This document shows positions 46,702 through 54,988 of a stretch of 64,000 nt of DNA, piece by piece; position 1 is the stretch's first letter, and the number at the start of each line of letters is the position of its first letter. The stretch covers positions 992,001 to 1,056,000 of the forward strand of contig NZ_BNEO01000002.1 of the NCBI RefSeq assembly GCF_014905415.1, read 5' to 3'. The position numbers were made by a program, and so were the translations under genes. Below the pieces are notes generated by a model. That model was not told the DNA's origin. It did not search any database and saw only the letters and a program-made list of their open reading frames with translations. This DNA is from Virgibacillus salexigens (GTDB lineage Bacteria > Bacillota > Bacilli > Bacillales > Amphibacillaceae).

Positions 46702-48531
46702 CTAATTTGTCAGATTTTTATAAGCTAAATACAACCAATTTAACTGTGCTTCTGTACCTAATGTAACTACTTCTGAACTGTATTGCGAACTATCTCCTTT
46801 TGGATGCATTGTATGACTTATTTCAAAGATACTACCAGGAATACCTAAACTACTTATATAAGGTGGTGTTGATCCTCCTGTTCCAACACTAGAATACCCA
46901 AAAAACACGTCATTTGATTGAGGGAATAATTCATCTTGTTTTTTCCACTTTAAAGAAAGGTGCGTATAATAATCTTGCGACATATTAATCCCATGCATTT
47001 CATCAGAAATATTCCACATAAAATAATTGGGATTAGGATTTGAACTAAAATTATGAAAGTCTGCATAAAAATCAACTTCTTCGTTTTGTAAAATATCCGC
47101 TATCATGATTGCTTCTGGCTGTGTTAACGGTTCTTCCCCGCCATAGCCAGCGTATTCTGGATCACTATAAACAACGAACCCTTCCGGAAAACTCCTGTTT
47201 ATGTCTATTCCGTTAGCATTCTTCTTACCGCCCAAAGTTATTGGATCATCGGGATTATCAATTCCATAAACATTCACGATTGGAATCACTGTAAACTTAA
47301 CGTTCCATCTCAACGATTCAAGCACATCACTGTTACGCCAGTTTTCGCATATTTGCTTCATAGTTTCGTACACGCACCACCAACTAGCCTTTTCGCTACC
47401 ATGTACACCGGATACTATGAAGAAATGTAGTAAGTCTGTTTCCGCTTCTATTCGTCCGATTTCTGGTTGTTCCGGTTTAAATATATATTTGTAAATAGGT
47501 AATCCAGTTGTTTCGTTGGTAGCAAGTTCTTTTGTTATATAAGTTGGATTATCTGCCATCAATGAATCATAAAACCCGAACATGTCGGTACTCGTTACAT
47601 CGTGTATCTTCACTGTACTGTCCGGTAAATTCACACTTTCTAGTGTAGGGACATTATACATATTTTGGCTAGTTAATGTTTTTATCTTTCTTGGGGCTTC
47701 TTGATTTTCGTTCTCTCCTGCACCTTGAATGTACAAATTAGTGTTAAGCATATAAGGGGAAGTATATACGTTAGCATCTTCCCCTTGTTCCACTTGAATT
47801 TTACTAGGTGGTTCTTGGTCTTGGGCTACCATTGCATAAAGATAATTATCACCTTCGGGGATTGTTAGTGTATATTCCCTTTCAGGAGTTGAATGTTTAC
47901 CTTGCAAGTGAACCGGTTTTCCCATATCAAATATCCCTGTTTCATCGAAAGATGGTTCTGTGGGTGCAGTTGCTATCGTGAATTGATTGGAGTTCCCTTT
48001 ATCGTGAATTTTAATAGTATATGTTTCTCCCGGGATAACTTGTACCATTAAAGTGTGTTCTTCGCCTTGATAATTACGCCTTAAATATGCTGTTGGGTTT
48101 TCAGAACTTGAACCATAATCATAAATATACCAGTCGTGATATTCTCCATCAAATATATTCGGAGTTTTATAAAAAAAGTTTGTTTTACTAGGAACTATCG
48201 CATTATCCGCTATTTTACCTGTTGTTACGCTTTCGTCAGCGGGGACAGAATTAATTGGGGTATTACCTGCTATCTGCTCTAAAAATTCTTCACTCATAAA
48301 TGATTGATCAAGTAACCCTTTATTTTTATCGATATCGTTAACACTTAGATGACCTTTTTTAATTGCGTCATTTAATGCGAGTAATACATCGCCCATTTGT
48401 TGTTCGGTAAAATGCCCCTCAATTATCAGGTTATTTAATATCTCTCGCATTTTGAACAACGCTGCAAAGTTATTGTTTATATCTGTTCTAGTAGTTCTAT
48501 CCCAAAGCGTCCCAATATTTTTTTTTGACAT
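46702..48531 (-). CDS. Tail-tip protein with M14 zinc carboxypeptidase domain
   Basis: 609 residues with AAGGAGGG before ATG. The N-terminal 110 residues are a helical baseplate-attachment part (MSKKNIGTLWDRTTRTDIN). Residues about 127-258 are a jelly-roll-like module ending SKIQVEQGEDANVYTS. Residues about 355-605 are an M14 metallocarboxypeptidase with zinc ligands H377 and E380 (VSGVHGSEKAS) and H493 (YADFHNFS), substrate-binding N445-R446 (ANGIDINRSFP), and catalytic E570 (GSIFEISH). The active site appears complete. It sits between Dit and the spike, so it is probably on the virion tail tip. The substrate is unknown; peptide stems of peptidoglycan or a peptide or polyglutamate surface layer are candidates. 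Confidence 0.88.
   Translation of the reverse strand: MSKKNIGTLWDRTTRTDINNNFAALFKMREILNNLIIEGHFTEQQMGDVLLALNDAIKKGHLSVNDIDKNKGLLDQSFMSEEFLEQIAGNTPINSVPADESVTTGKIADNAIVPSKTNFFYKTPNIFDGEYHDWYIYDYGSSSENPTAYLRRNYQGEEHTLMVQVIPGETYTIKIHDKGNSNQFTIATAPTEPSFDETGIFDMGKPVHLQGKHSTPEREYTLTIPEGDNYLYAMVAQDQEPPSKIQVEQGEDANVYTSPYMLNTNLYIQGAGENENQEAPRKIKTLTSQNMYNVPTLESVNLPDSTVKIHDVTSTDMFGFYDSLMADNPTYITKELATNETTGLPIYKYIFKPEQPEIGRIEAETDLLHFFIVSGVHGSEKASWWCVYETMKQICENWRNSDVLESLRWNVKFTVIPIVNVYGIDNPDDPITLGGKKNANGIDINRSFPEGFVVYSDPEYAGYGGEEPLTQPEAIMIADILQNEEVDFYADFHNFSSNPNPNYFMWNISDEMHGINMSQDYYTHLSLKWKKQDELFPQSNDVFFGYSSVGTGGSTPPYISSLGIPGSIFEISHTMHPKGDSSQYSSEVVTLGTEAQLNWLYLAYKNLTN
47770..48161 (-). repeat. Duplicated jelly-roll-like module, copy A (in the M14 tail protein)
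   Basis: Encodes about 130 residues (EYHDWYIYDY ... SKIQVEQGEDANVY). It is clearly homologous at DNA level to copy B in the Dit gene (48800-49180), including 35 identical bases (47783-47817 with 48817-48851). Confidence 0.9.
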
Positions 48532-48542
48532 ATTCGCCCTCC

Positions 48543-49784
48543 TTATGCGTAATAAAACCTAAAGTCGAATTCAATTTTTGCATTGCTAACCCCTGTCACC
48601 TCAAACTCATTCCATCCCGGCAGCAATTCGATGAATTCTTTTGTTGTTTTCCTCAAATACGCCTGCGAATTTTTTGTAACGTTGGGTCCGTGTATAATAA
48701 TGATATCTTCATTTGCGAATGTATCTGTTGATTTAAAACGTGTGTTATTTGTTTTGTTCCTCAACTCAATAAATTGATCTTCGCTCGGATGTGGTTTGTA
48801 AGGAGTTGCTGTATCTCCTTGTTCCACTTGAATTTTACTAGGTGGTTCTTGATCTTGTGCGGCCATTACATATAAATAATTATCACCTTCTGGTATAGTT
48901 AGTGTATAGGTTCTCTCTTGATGGGAAAATTTACCTTGCAGATGGACTGGCCTCCCCATATCAAATATTCCCGCTCCATCGAATACTGGTTCTGTCGGCG
49001 CAGTTGCTATTGTGAATTGATTTGAATTTTCTTTATCATGTACTTTAATTGTATATGTTTGACCTGAATCGACTGGGATCATCAACGTATACTCTTCACC
49101 TTGGTAATTACGTCTTAGATAAGCTGTATCAGAATAATCGTATATAAACCAATCATTATACGTACCGTCAAACATATTTCTACTCGGCTCGATGCCAATA
49201 TCAGATATCGTTATTTTTAATTCTTGCTGAAACGGATGTATTGGTCGATTGCCTGCATTGTATATACGGAATTCGTTCGTTTCGTGCGTATAAATCAACG
49301 ATTCATCATCCGCAATTAAGCCCATGCCGAAACCCCATAATTCGCTATCTGCATCTATTCCATTACGTTGAATATCCTGCGTTGTTCCGATGGATTCAGC
49401 ATATGGAAGTTCAGTGATATCTAAAAAGAATCTTGCTGTGGCAAGATAAAAATTCATTCTTTCTGGAATATAGGATTCTACAACATTCACTTTGTAACGT
49501 TTCCCACTTACATACTGTTCTGATATATAAAATTCGTCCTCATCAAAAAAAGAGAAAACCGCATCCCTTAACAATCGGTAATCTCTTGTATCTTGAGCTT
49601 CAAGTAATAACTTAATTTCAATAGGTCTTGTTCCGTGGGTATTTCCGTAAGTTATAATTCCCGGTCTTCCCTCAATCGTTTTATTATTTGTGTTCTTTTG
49701 AATTGAAGAAATGAATATATCAAGAGGACGAACGCCTTTTGGAAATTGTTTTCTATTCATATTCTTATCGTAGACTTTAAACAA
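48543..49784 (-). CDS. Distal tail protein (Dit) with inserted carbohydrate-binding-like module
   Basis: 413 residues from TTG (49782-49784). The N-terminal Sipho_tail domain (about 1-130, PLDIFISSIQKNT...RPGIITYGNTHGTRPIEIKLLL) is the Dit hub. The C-terminal galectin-like domain is split: IHPFQQELKITISD before and FIELRNKTNNTRFKSTDT after a 130-residue insert (about 203-333). The insert ends SKIQVEQGDTATPYKP, the ending of jelly-roll binding modules in phage proteins. Such 'evolved Dit' proteins bind host cell-wall sugars. The same insert is found in the next protein. Confidence 0.9.
   Translation of the reverse strand: MFKVYDKNMNRKQFPKGVRPLDIFISSIQKNTNNKTIEGRPGIITYGNTHGTRPIEIKLLLEAQDTRDYRLLRDAVFSFFDEDEFYISEQYVSGKRYKVNVVESYIPERMNFYLATARFFLDITELPYAESIGTTQDIQRNGIDADSELWGFGMGLIADDESLIYTHETNEFRIYNAGNRPIHPFQQELKITISDIGIEPSRNMFDGTYNDWFIYDYSDTAYLRRNYQGEEYTLMIPVDSGQTYTIKVHDKENSNQFTIATAPTEPVFDGAGIFDMGRPVHLQGKFSHQERTYTLTIPEGDNYLYVMAAQDQEPPSKIQVEQGDTATPYKPHPSEDQFIELRNKTNNTRFKSTDTFANEDIIIIHGPNVTKNSQAYLRKTTKEFIELLPGWNEFEVTGVSNAKIEFDFRFYYA
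48800..49180 (-). repeat. Duplicated jelly-roll-like module, copy B (in Dit)
   Basis: Second copy of the module described for 47770-48161; it encodes TYNDWFIYDY ... SKIQVEQGDTATPYK. The two copies align almost without gaps over 380 bases apart from a few codons around YDYGSSSENP, which is shortened here to YDYSD. Confidence 0.9.
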
Positions 49785-49798
49785 ATAGCTCCGCCCCC

Positions 49799-52297
49799 CT
49801 AAAAGTATTTGTTTGTATTAGAATTAACTGCATTCGTTGTATTAACAGCTGTTGCTAATGTTTCACCATCTATATTGAATGTAAAATTCAAGTATTTAGC
49901 CATTGCTTTACCTAACTCTTCATAGTTAATTCCCTTGTTTCCAGCACTATTGCCACTAACTGTAAAAGCTCCTGAATTAATACCTTGCATGTCGGTTCCT
50001 TGCATGTCTGGGACAGCCATCTTGCCTAGATTTTCACCAGCTCTTGCTACTCGATTTCCCATAGATTTTATACCTAATTCTAGACCTTCACCTGTATACT
50101 CCCCAATTTGTCGAAACACTCTAGAAGGTGATTTAATACCAAGTAAGTTTTTTGCACCTTGGATGGCATCATCTACAACACCTTTAACACTATCCACTAA
50201 TGAATCAGCCATGTCTAAAACACCATCAATTAGTCCTTGAATGATATTAACACCAATATCTAACCAATCAACATCTCCAAATGCATTAAAAATCGCATCA
50301 ATTATTTGAGGAATTGCTGCTACTAAATCTGGTATCGTCTCAATCAAGCCATCAATCAGTGCAAATAATATGTCTACACCAGCTGCAATAATCCTCGGTA
50401 AATGGCTAAGTAAAGCACCTGCTAATTCAATAATTAATGTAAGTGCCATTTGTATCAATTGTGGTAAAGCATTGGCCAAACCATCAACTACAGCACTCAA
50501 TAACTGAATTCCTGCATCAATGATCGTAGGTAAATTTTGTAGAATAACATCAAAAATCGTATTAACTAATTTTAGTGTCATATTAATTAGTTCAGGAAGC
50601 ATACCCAAAACGCCCTCAATAATAGCGTTTAATAATTGAATCCCAGCTTGTATAATTAGAGGTAAATTTTGCACAATTGTACTAATTAACGTATTTAAAA
50701 CAGTAATCACCGTTGTAATTAATTGCGGTAAATGCTGAATAATTCCTGATACTACAGCATTTACAATTTGGATTCCAGATTGAATAATCATAGGTAAATT
50801 TTCTAAGATTACTCTCACTATGGTATTCAACAAATTTAATATAACCTCAAGAATTACAGGCAATGCTATTAGGATCCCTTGTATAAGTGATTGAATTAGC
50901 TGTATTCCTAGTTGAATGATTTGTGGAAGAAATAAACTTATATTTTCTGCCTGCATAAGTAAGATATTTTGCCATGCTTCCATTAGCATAGGTAATGCAG
51001 TGATGAGACCCTGAATAAGATTTTGTAAAATTTGTACCCCGGTCTGTATTATCATTGGTAGATTTTGCGTAATACCTTGGATAATCGAGTTTACAATCTG
51101 CATCCCATTATTTACTAAATTGGTTATTAATACCTGTAACCCTTCTGCAATGGTGTCAAAGCTTTTCACTAATTCAAAGTTTCCATTTATCCAATCCAGT
51201 ATAACCGCCAGAAAAGCAGTAACCATCGTTACTAAGGGCATTAGGTTCTTCGCAAATTCTGCTAAGGAAGATGTTAAATCTTGCTGTGCTTCTTGTTGTG
51301 CTACAACTTCTGGATTAAGTTTTTGATAATCACTATATACATTACTTAAACCTGTTTTTGATAGTTCTTCTAAAACAAAATTAGTTGCCTCTCCATTTTT
51401 TTGAGCTGCTGCTAAACCACTGTTAAATTCCTCTAAATTTACACCGCTACGCTCCAATAATTCAGCAAATGGTCCTATAGCTTCTCCTGTGGCAAGCGTT
51501 TCTTGTAATCCATCTGCTATCCCTTCAGTTTTTAAGGTATCTGAAAAACGAATTGCAGCCCCATTAATTTCGTCAATAGCTTGTGCCATTTGGGATTCAG
51601 ATAAATCAGTAGCCATTAAGTTAGATACAGTTTCGATGGCCGAATCCATTTCACCAGATACTGATGCTACTTTCTTTGCATAATCTTCCATAACAGAAGG
51701 GTCTAGACCTTGGTTGGTAGCATTCGTATTCAATCTAGCCATGATACGATTATATTCTTCCATGCCTGTAACTAAACCACCAATTGCAGCAGCACCCGCA
51801 GCACCTAATGCACCTGCCTTTTTTGATGCATCCCCCAATGAACTCCCTAATCTCCCAACAGATTTAGAGGCTTGTTTAGACTCTTTATTTACCTCTTCTA
51901 GATCTTTTTCTACTTTATCTAAGGCCTTACCATCATCAACTTCTTTTAGGCGTTTTTCGAACTTACGAACTTCTGCTTCTGTAAATTGGATTTCTCTTTT
52001 AAAAGACCTGTACTGATCCTCACCAATTTCTCCATTTTGAAATTGCTTCTCAACTTGTTTTTGTGCTTTCCTTAAATGATCTAGTTTTTCAGCACTGTTC
52101 TCTACTTGTTCGGCTAATAGCTTTTGTTTTTGAGCTGCAGCTTCTGCGTTGCCAGGATCAAATTTTAAAAGTCTCTGAACATCCTTTAATTCGGAATTAA
52201 GATTTATGCTACGTTTGTTTACGTTTTGAAGTGCCTTCTCAAGGCCTTGTGTTTCTCCATCTAGTTCAATTGTTATACCTTTTATGCGCTTAGCTAT
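49799..52297 (-). CDS. Tail tape measure protein, apparent ATA start codon
   Basis: 832 residues if read from ATA at 52295-52297. The frame upstream is the usual tape-measure N-terminus (AKRIKGITIELDGETQGLEKAL, two parts), preceded by GAGGTGAGG, yet the codon at the expected ATG position is ATA. No ATG, GTG or TTG occurs in frame until TTG at 51836-51838, 153 codons later, so simple gene finding would shorten it to 679 residues. A coiled coil (about 20-140) precedes a hydrophobic core (about 155-175) and a long region of roughly 38-residue repeats (LPMIIQSGIQIVNAVVSGI, LPLIIQAGIQLLNAIIEGV). It sets tail length. Confidence 0.9.
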   Translation of the reverse strand: MAKRIKGITIELDGETQGLEKALQNVNKRSINLNSELKDVQRLLKFDPGNAEAAAQKQKLLAEQVENSAEKLDHLRKAQKQVEKQFQNGEIGEDQYRSFKREIQFTEAEVRKFEKRLKEVDDGKALDKVEKDLEEVNKESKQASKSVGRLGSSLGDASKKAGALGAAGAAAIGGLVTGMEEYNRIMARLNTNATNQGLDPSVMEDYAKKVASVSGEMDSAIETVSNLMATDLSESQMAQAIDEINGAAIRFSDTLKTEGIADGLQETLATGEAIGPFAELLERSGVNLEEFNSGLAAAQKNGEATNFVLEELSKTGLSNVYSDYQKLNPEVVAQQEAQQDLTSSLAEFAKNLMPLVTMVTAFLAVILDWINGNFELVKSFDTIAEGLQVLITNLVNNGMQIVNSIIQGITQNLPMIIQTGVQILQNLIQGLITALPMLMEAWQNILLMQAENISLFLPQIIQLGIQLIQSLIQGILIALPVILEVILNLLNTIVRVILENLPMIIQSGIQIVNAVVSGIIQHLPQLITTVITVLNTLISTIVQNLPLIIQAGIQLLNAIIEGVLGMLPELINMTLKLVNTIFDVILQNLPTIIDAGIQLLSAVVDGLANALPQLIQMALTLIIELAGALLSHLPRIIAAGVDILFALIDGLIETIPDLVAAIPQIIDAIFNAFGDVDWLDIGVNIIQGLIDGVLDMADSLVDSVKGVVDDAIQGAKNLLGIKSPSRVFRQIGEYTGEGLELGIKSMGNRVARAGENLGKMAVPDMQGTDMQGINSGAFTVSGNSAGNKGINYEELGKAMAKYLNFTFNIDGETLATAVNTTNAVNSNTNKYF

Positions 52298-52340
52298 GGT
52301 TCCTCACCTCTTTTCAAAGGTATAATAAAAAAGCCATCCA

Positions 52341-52568
52341 TTAGGATGACTTTTCTTCTTTTCTCTTTTTCTTTTCTTCTAGTTTGAATTGGTAGTCCAC
52401 TTGTTTCATCATTCTTTTGTCATCTTTATAATCTGACACTACTCCCCATGCATAAATGCTCCCAGGGACCCAAAGACACAACCACAATAATAAAGCAATT
52501 ATTGACTGAAATGGTTTCCTAGCCATTAGAACAGCAATAGGTGGACAAAGTATAGCCCAAAACCTCAA
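52341..52568 (-). CDS. YqaE/Pmp3-family small membrane protein
   Basis: 75 residues from TTG 52566-52568 (GGGGGAG six bases upstream); a TTG 12 codons earlier lacks a site. It has two transmembrane segments with the Pmp3 pattern: FWAILCPPIAVLMARKPF, then LLLWLCLWVPGSIYAWGVV and a Lys/Glu-rich tail. Pmp3 proteins are otherwise cellular membrane proteins tied to salt or membrane-potential stress. Here it lies between the tail assembly chaperone and tape measure genes in the late operon. Confidence 0.82.
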   Translation of the reverse strand: MRFWAILCPPIAVLMARKPFQSIIALLLWLCLWVPGSIYAWGVVSDYKDDKRMMKQVDYQFKLEEKKKRKEEKSS

Positions 52569-52617
52569 CTTAAACTCCCCCTTGATTCTTTCAATTATTT
52601 CCAATATATCTTATTCT

Positions 52618-52830
52618 TTAGAAAGAATCAAAGTCAGCTTGTTTTGCCTGCCTAGCTTTCTTTTCTTTGTCTGGTTTTCGTTGCTCAATGTACTCATCTA
52701 CAAAATCTAAGCAAGAACCAATTGTCATATCTTCCATATCGTTTTTATCAAGACCAACAGCCTTGCATATAAAAAGAAAAGAATCAGTAGTGAGTGGTTC
52801 ACCATCTGATTCCTTCTCTAGATTCTTTAT
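52618..52830 (-). CDS. Tail assembly chaperone gpT part, made by -1 frameshift
   Basis: A 70-codon frame with no start of its own, overlapping the end of the gpG gene in the -1 frame. It reads IKNLEKESDGEPL ... TIGSCLDFVDEYIEQRKPDK ... QADFDSF, the usual end of gpGT fusions. A run of nine A residues on the coding strand (52830-52838) immediately before the gpG stop is the slip site. The fusion would be about 193 residues. It is needed for tape-measure-guided tail assembly. Confidence 0.85.
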   Translation of the reverse strand: MKNLEKESDGEPLTTDSFLFICKAVGLDKNDMEDMTIGSCLDFVDEYIEQRKPDKEKKARQAKQADFDSF

Positions 52831-53198
52831 TTTTTTTTAGACGACTGTAAGTTGCTGTTTATAAGATCTTGAACTTGAGGGAAGATTTCTTTTAATGGAA
52901 AAACCTCAAATTGATCGAGCCATTCCAAAGGCTCTGGGATACTTTTATCAGCAGTTTTCGCCATTGACCATAAAATGTTATAAAATAAATCAAAATCAAG
53001 GTAACGCATTGCTTCTTGAATTTTCTCCACATCCATATTTTCTACATCTAAATTTTTAGGAAAAAGCTTTTTTAACGGTGCAAGTTTAAGTAAGTCAGCA
53101 AAAAAATCAGATTGAAACTGGGCTTTATACCGCAATGGTGTTGCTGCAGTTGTTTTAAATCGTACCTCTTTACCATCTATTACAATTGTTTTTTCCAT
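52827..53198 (-). CDS. Tail assembly chaperone gpG
   Basis: 123 residues, MEKTIVIDGKEVRFKTTAATPLRY at the start, matching Gram-positive siphophage tail assembly chaperones, and ending SSKKK at the A9 tract. Most ribosomes stop here and a minority shift into the gpT frame. GGAGG before ATG. It lies between the major tail/collagen gene and the tape measure, the canonical position. Confidence 0.9.
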   Translation of the reverse strand: MEKTIVIDGKEVRFKTTAATPLRYKAQFQSDFFADLLKLAPLKKLFPKNLDVENMDVEKIQEAMRYLDFDLFYNILWSMAKTADKSIPEPLEWLDQFEVFPLKEIFPQVQDLINSNLQSSKKK

Positions 53199-53211
53199 TT
53201 AATCTCCTCCT

Positions 53212-53709
53212 CTATTGTGCTGGCCAAGGAATATCTTGGATTGTTCCATCTGACAAAGTAAATGTAAGGTTTGTACCATCAGAAGTAATCTCTGTTACGC
53301 TAACGCCCGGATCTCCCTTTGCTCCTTTTGCACCATCTGAACCAGGTTCACCTTTTGGACCAGGGACACCAGCAGCAGATTGTTTAATTACTTTTGCAAT
53401 ACTTCCTGTTGCCACTGGTTCAGCGACATAGCCAATTCCTTCACCTGCAGAGGCAACTACTACGCCACCTTCACCAGCTTCTACAAATTGACCAATGCTC
53501 AAATCTTCACCAGCTTCAATTTCCCAAACGATTTCTCCCTTGATCGTTACATATACCTCTTCATTTGCTTCAATATTTCTTGTTGAATAAAAATCGGGTT
53601 GCTCTCCTGCAGCAGTTAACCCGATAGCAACGACACTTTCACCATCACCAATAGATAATAAACGATGTGCTGGAACACTTTCGGTTACAGTAGCTTTAAA
53701 TTGTGCCAT
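53212..53709 (-). CDS. Virion decoration protein with collagen-like repeats
   Basis: 165 residues. The N-terminal part (about 1-110) resembles the DUF2190-type decoration/head-fibre base (VVAIGLTAAGEQ, DLSIGQFVEAGEGG). Seven Gly-X-Y triplets follow (GVPGPKGEPGSDGAKGAKG plus DPG), and a C-terminal beta module comes last (VSVTEITSDGTNLTFTLSDG) of the type found at phage fibre tips. The stop of the major tail gene overlaps its ATG by one base. Likely displayed on the virion surface. Confidence 0.78.
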   Translation of the reverse strand: MAQFKATVTESVPAHRLLSIGDGESVVAIGLTAAGEQPDFYSTRNIEANEEVYVTIKGEIVWEIEAGEDLSIGQFVEAGEGGVVVASAGEGIGYVAEPVATGSIAKVIKQSAAGVPGPKGEPGSDGAKGAKGDPGVSVTEITSDGTNLTFTLSDGTIQDIPWPAQ

Positions 53710-54299
53710 TACGCCTCAACTCCTCCGCCTGTAGATTGACCTTTTTCATAAACTTTTTTGTACCAGTTATTATAAACTTCATCCGTTGTATTTTCTGTGG
53801 TTTTTGTTTTAACTGCATAGTCTGTATCACGTGGACTAGCAACAAATGTAAGCTCATCTGGTGTAGGCTCCACAGAATCTGTTTTGGTACTGCTACTTAC
53901 AGTAGGTCGGTTTGCGGAGCAATTATATAAAACATGACGAGTTGCCTTTTTATCACCATTAAATTCAAACATTAACGCAAAGTTTTTGGGTTTTGCATCT
54001 GTTTTTTCTGTCAATACTCCATCTGTCTCATCTTGTTCTTCGCCTAAAACGTCAACGGCGAAAGAATCGGGTATTAACGCAATAGATAAAGTGCCATCAT
54101 ATCCTTGGTTATTTGGTGCAGAATAGAAAAGCATATCATCAGCATAAAATTCTACCATGTCACCTCTCGGTTCTAAGCTTAATTCCACCGAGCCTTTTAA
54201 TGGTTTTGGTGCATCGTAAATAATTTCTCCCGTTGTTTCATCGGTTGTAAATGTGGCATAATGCCCATTTTTCAGCCCGAATTTAACCTTGTTCCCCAT
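53709..54299 (-). CDS. Major tail protein, phi13-type
   Basis: 196 residues. MGNKVKFGLKNGHYATFT start, LKGSVELSLEPRG, and NFALMFEFNGDKKATRHVLYNC match the phi13-family major tail (tube) protein. The C-terminal tail (QSTGGGVEA) is glycine-rich. It is next to the head-tail completion genes, as expected. Confidence 0.92.
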   Translation of the reverse strand: MGNKVKFGLKNGHYATFTTDETTGEIIYDAPKPLKGSVELSLEPRGDMVEFYADDMLFYSAPNNQGYDGTLSIALIPDSFAVDVLGEEQDETDGVLTEKTDAKPKNFALMFEFNGDKKATRHVLYNCSANRPTVSSSTKTDSVEPTPDELTFVASPRDTDYAVKTKTTENTTDEVYNNWYKKVYEKGQSTGGGVEA

Positions 54300-54632
54300 T
54301 TATATCACTCCTAATTCATAGATTCGTTGAAATAATTGTTCAGATTCTATATAAGACTCGTTTGCAACATTCCAAGCTATTTCATGTTGTTCAAATAGAT
54401 CTTCTAATACTTTCTCTACTTGCAGATCTTTTTTGTTGGTGTACAATTCAATGTCAGCATTGGTAATCTTGACATACGTTCTGTTATCAGCATGAAAGTT
54501 ATCTGTTCCTGGTGTTAAATAAGTAATAAAAGGTGGCTCTGGTGGTGGATTATTTTCGTCTGCGATAAAATGAGAATAAGCTACAGGAAGACCTGTAGCT
54601 TCTAAGATTGTAACTAATTCCCCTAGTTTCAT
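54300..54632 (-). CDS. Tail completion/terminator-type protein
   Basis: 110 residues; MKLGELVTILEATGLPVAYSHF start and NADIELYTNKKDLQVEKVLEDLF. Size, fold pattern and place between the HK97 gp10-like and major tail genes fit tail terminator proteins of siphophages. It overlaps its upstream neighbour by four bases. Confidence 0.8.
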   Translation of the reverse strand: MKLGELVTILEATGLPVAYSHFIADENNPPPEPPFITYLTPGTDNFHADNRTYVKITNADIELYTNKKDLQVEKVLEDLFEQHEIAWNVANESYIESEQLFQRIYELGVI

Positions 54633-54988
54633 CCTCGTATCACCTTCTCCACTCGCTTTTCATATTCATCAATGGCTCTATCCTCTGCTGGACCAATGTG
54701 GGGATATGCAGGAACACGACCACCGCCACGTTTAGCATGACCTTTTTCCAATAGGTGGGTTAACTGATATTTCGTAGCATTATGAACCACATAGCCACGT
54801 TTGGTTTTTTTTGCTCTCCACCCTTTAGCATAAGCACCACCACCCTTATAATCACCTTTAGGACTTGTTCTTTTTAAGTCCATTGCAGTTTCTTTAGATA
54901 CATCTTTTTGTGCCTCTTGTATCCCTTCTTTTACCTCGTTTGTATATTCACGGACTGCATTGGTGATTTCTTTGGTAATGTCTATCAT
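54629..54988 (-). CDS. HK97 gp10-family protein
   Basis: 119 residues from ATG 54986-54988 (AAAGGAA upstream), giving MIDITKEITNAVREYTNE. Contains the family core KTKRGYVVHNATKYQLTHLLE and KGHAKRGGGRVPAYPHIGPA. It joins head completion and tail. The four-base overlaps on both sides indicate tight coupling. Confidence 0.9.
   Translation of the reverse strand: MIDITKEITNAVREYTNEVKEGIQEAQKDVSKETAMDLKRTSPKGDYKGGGAYAKGWRAKKTKRGYVVHNATKYQLTHLLEKGHAKRGGGRVPAYPHIGPAEDRAIDEYEKRVEKVIRG

Noticed and set aside
50200-51120. Apparent tandem DNA repeat array, at first suspected to be a CRISPR or iteron array
   Set aside because: The periodicity is the roughly 38-residue repeat of the tape measure protein; there are no identical repeats with unique spacers. 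No CRISPR array was seen anywhere in the window.
49433-52016. Plus-strand open frames opposite Dit and the tape measure gene
   Set aside because: They mirror the repetitive tape-measure coding sequence and lack ribosome binding sites.
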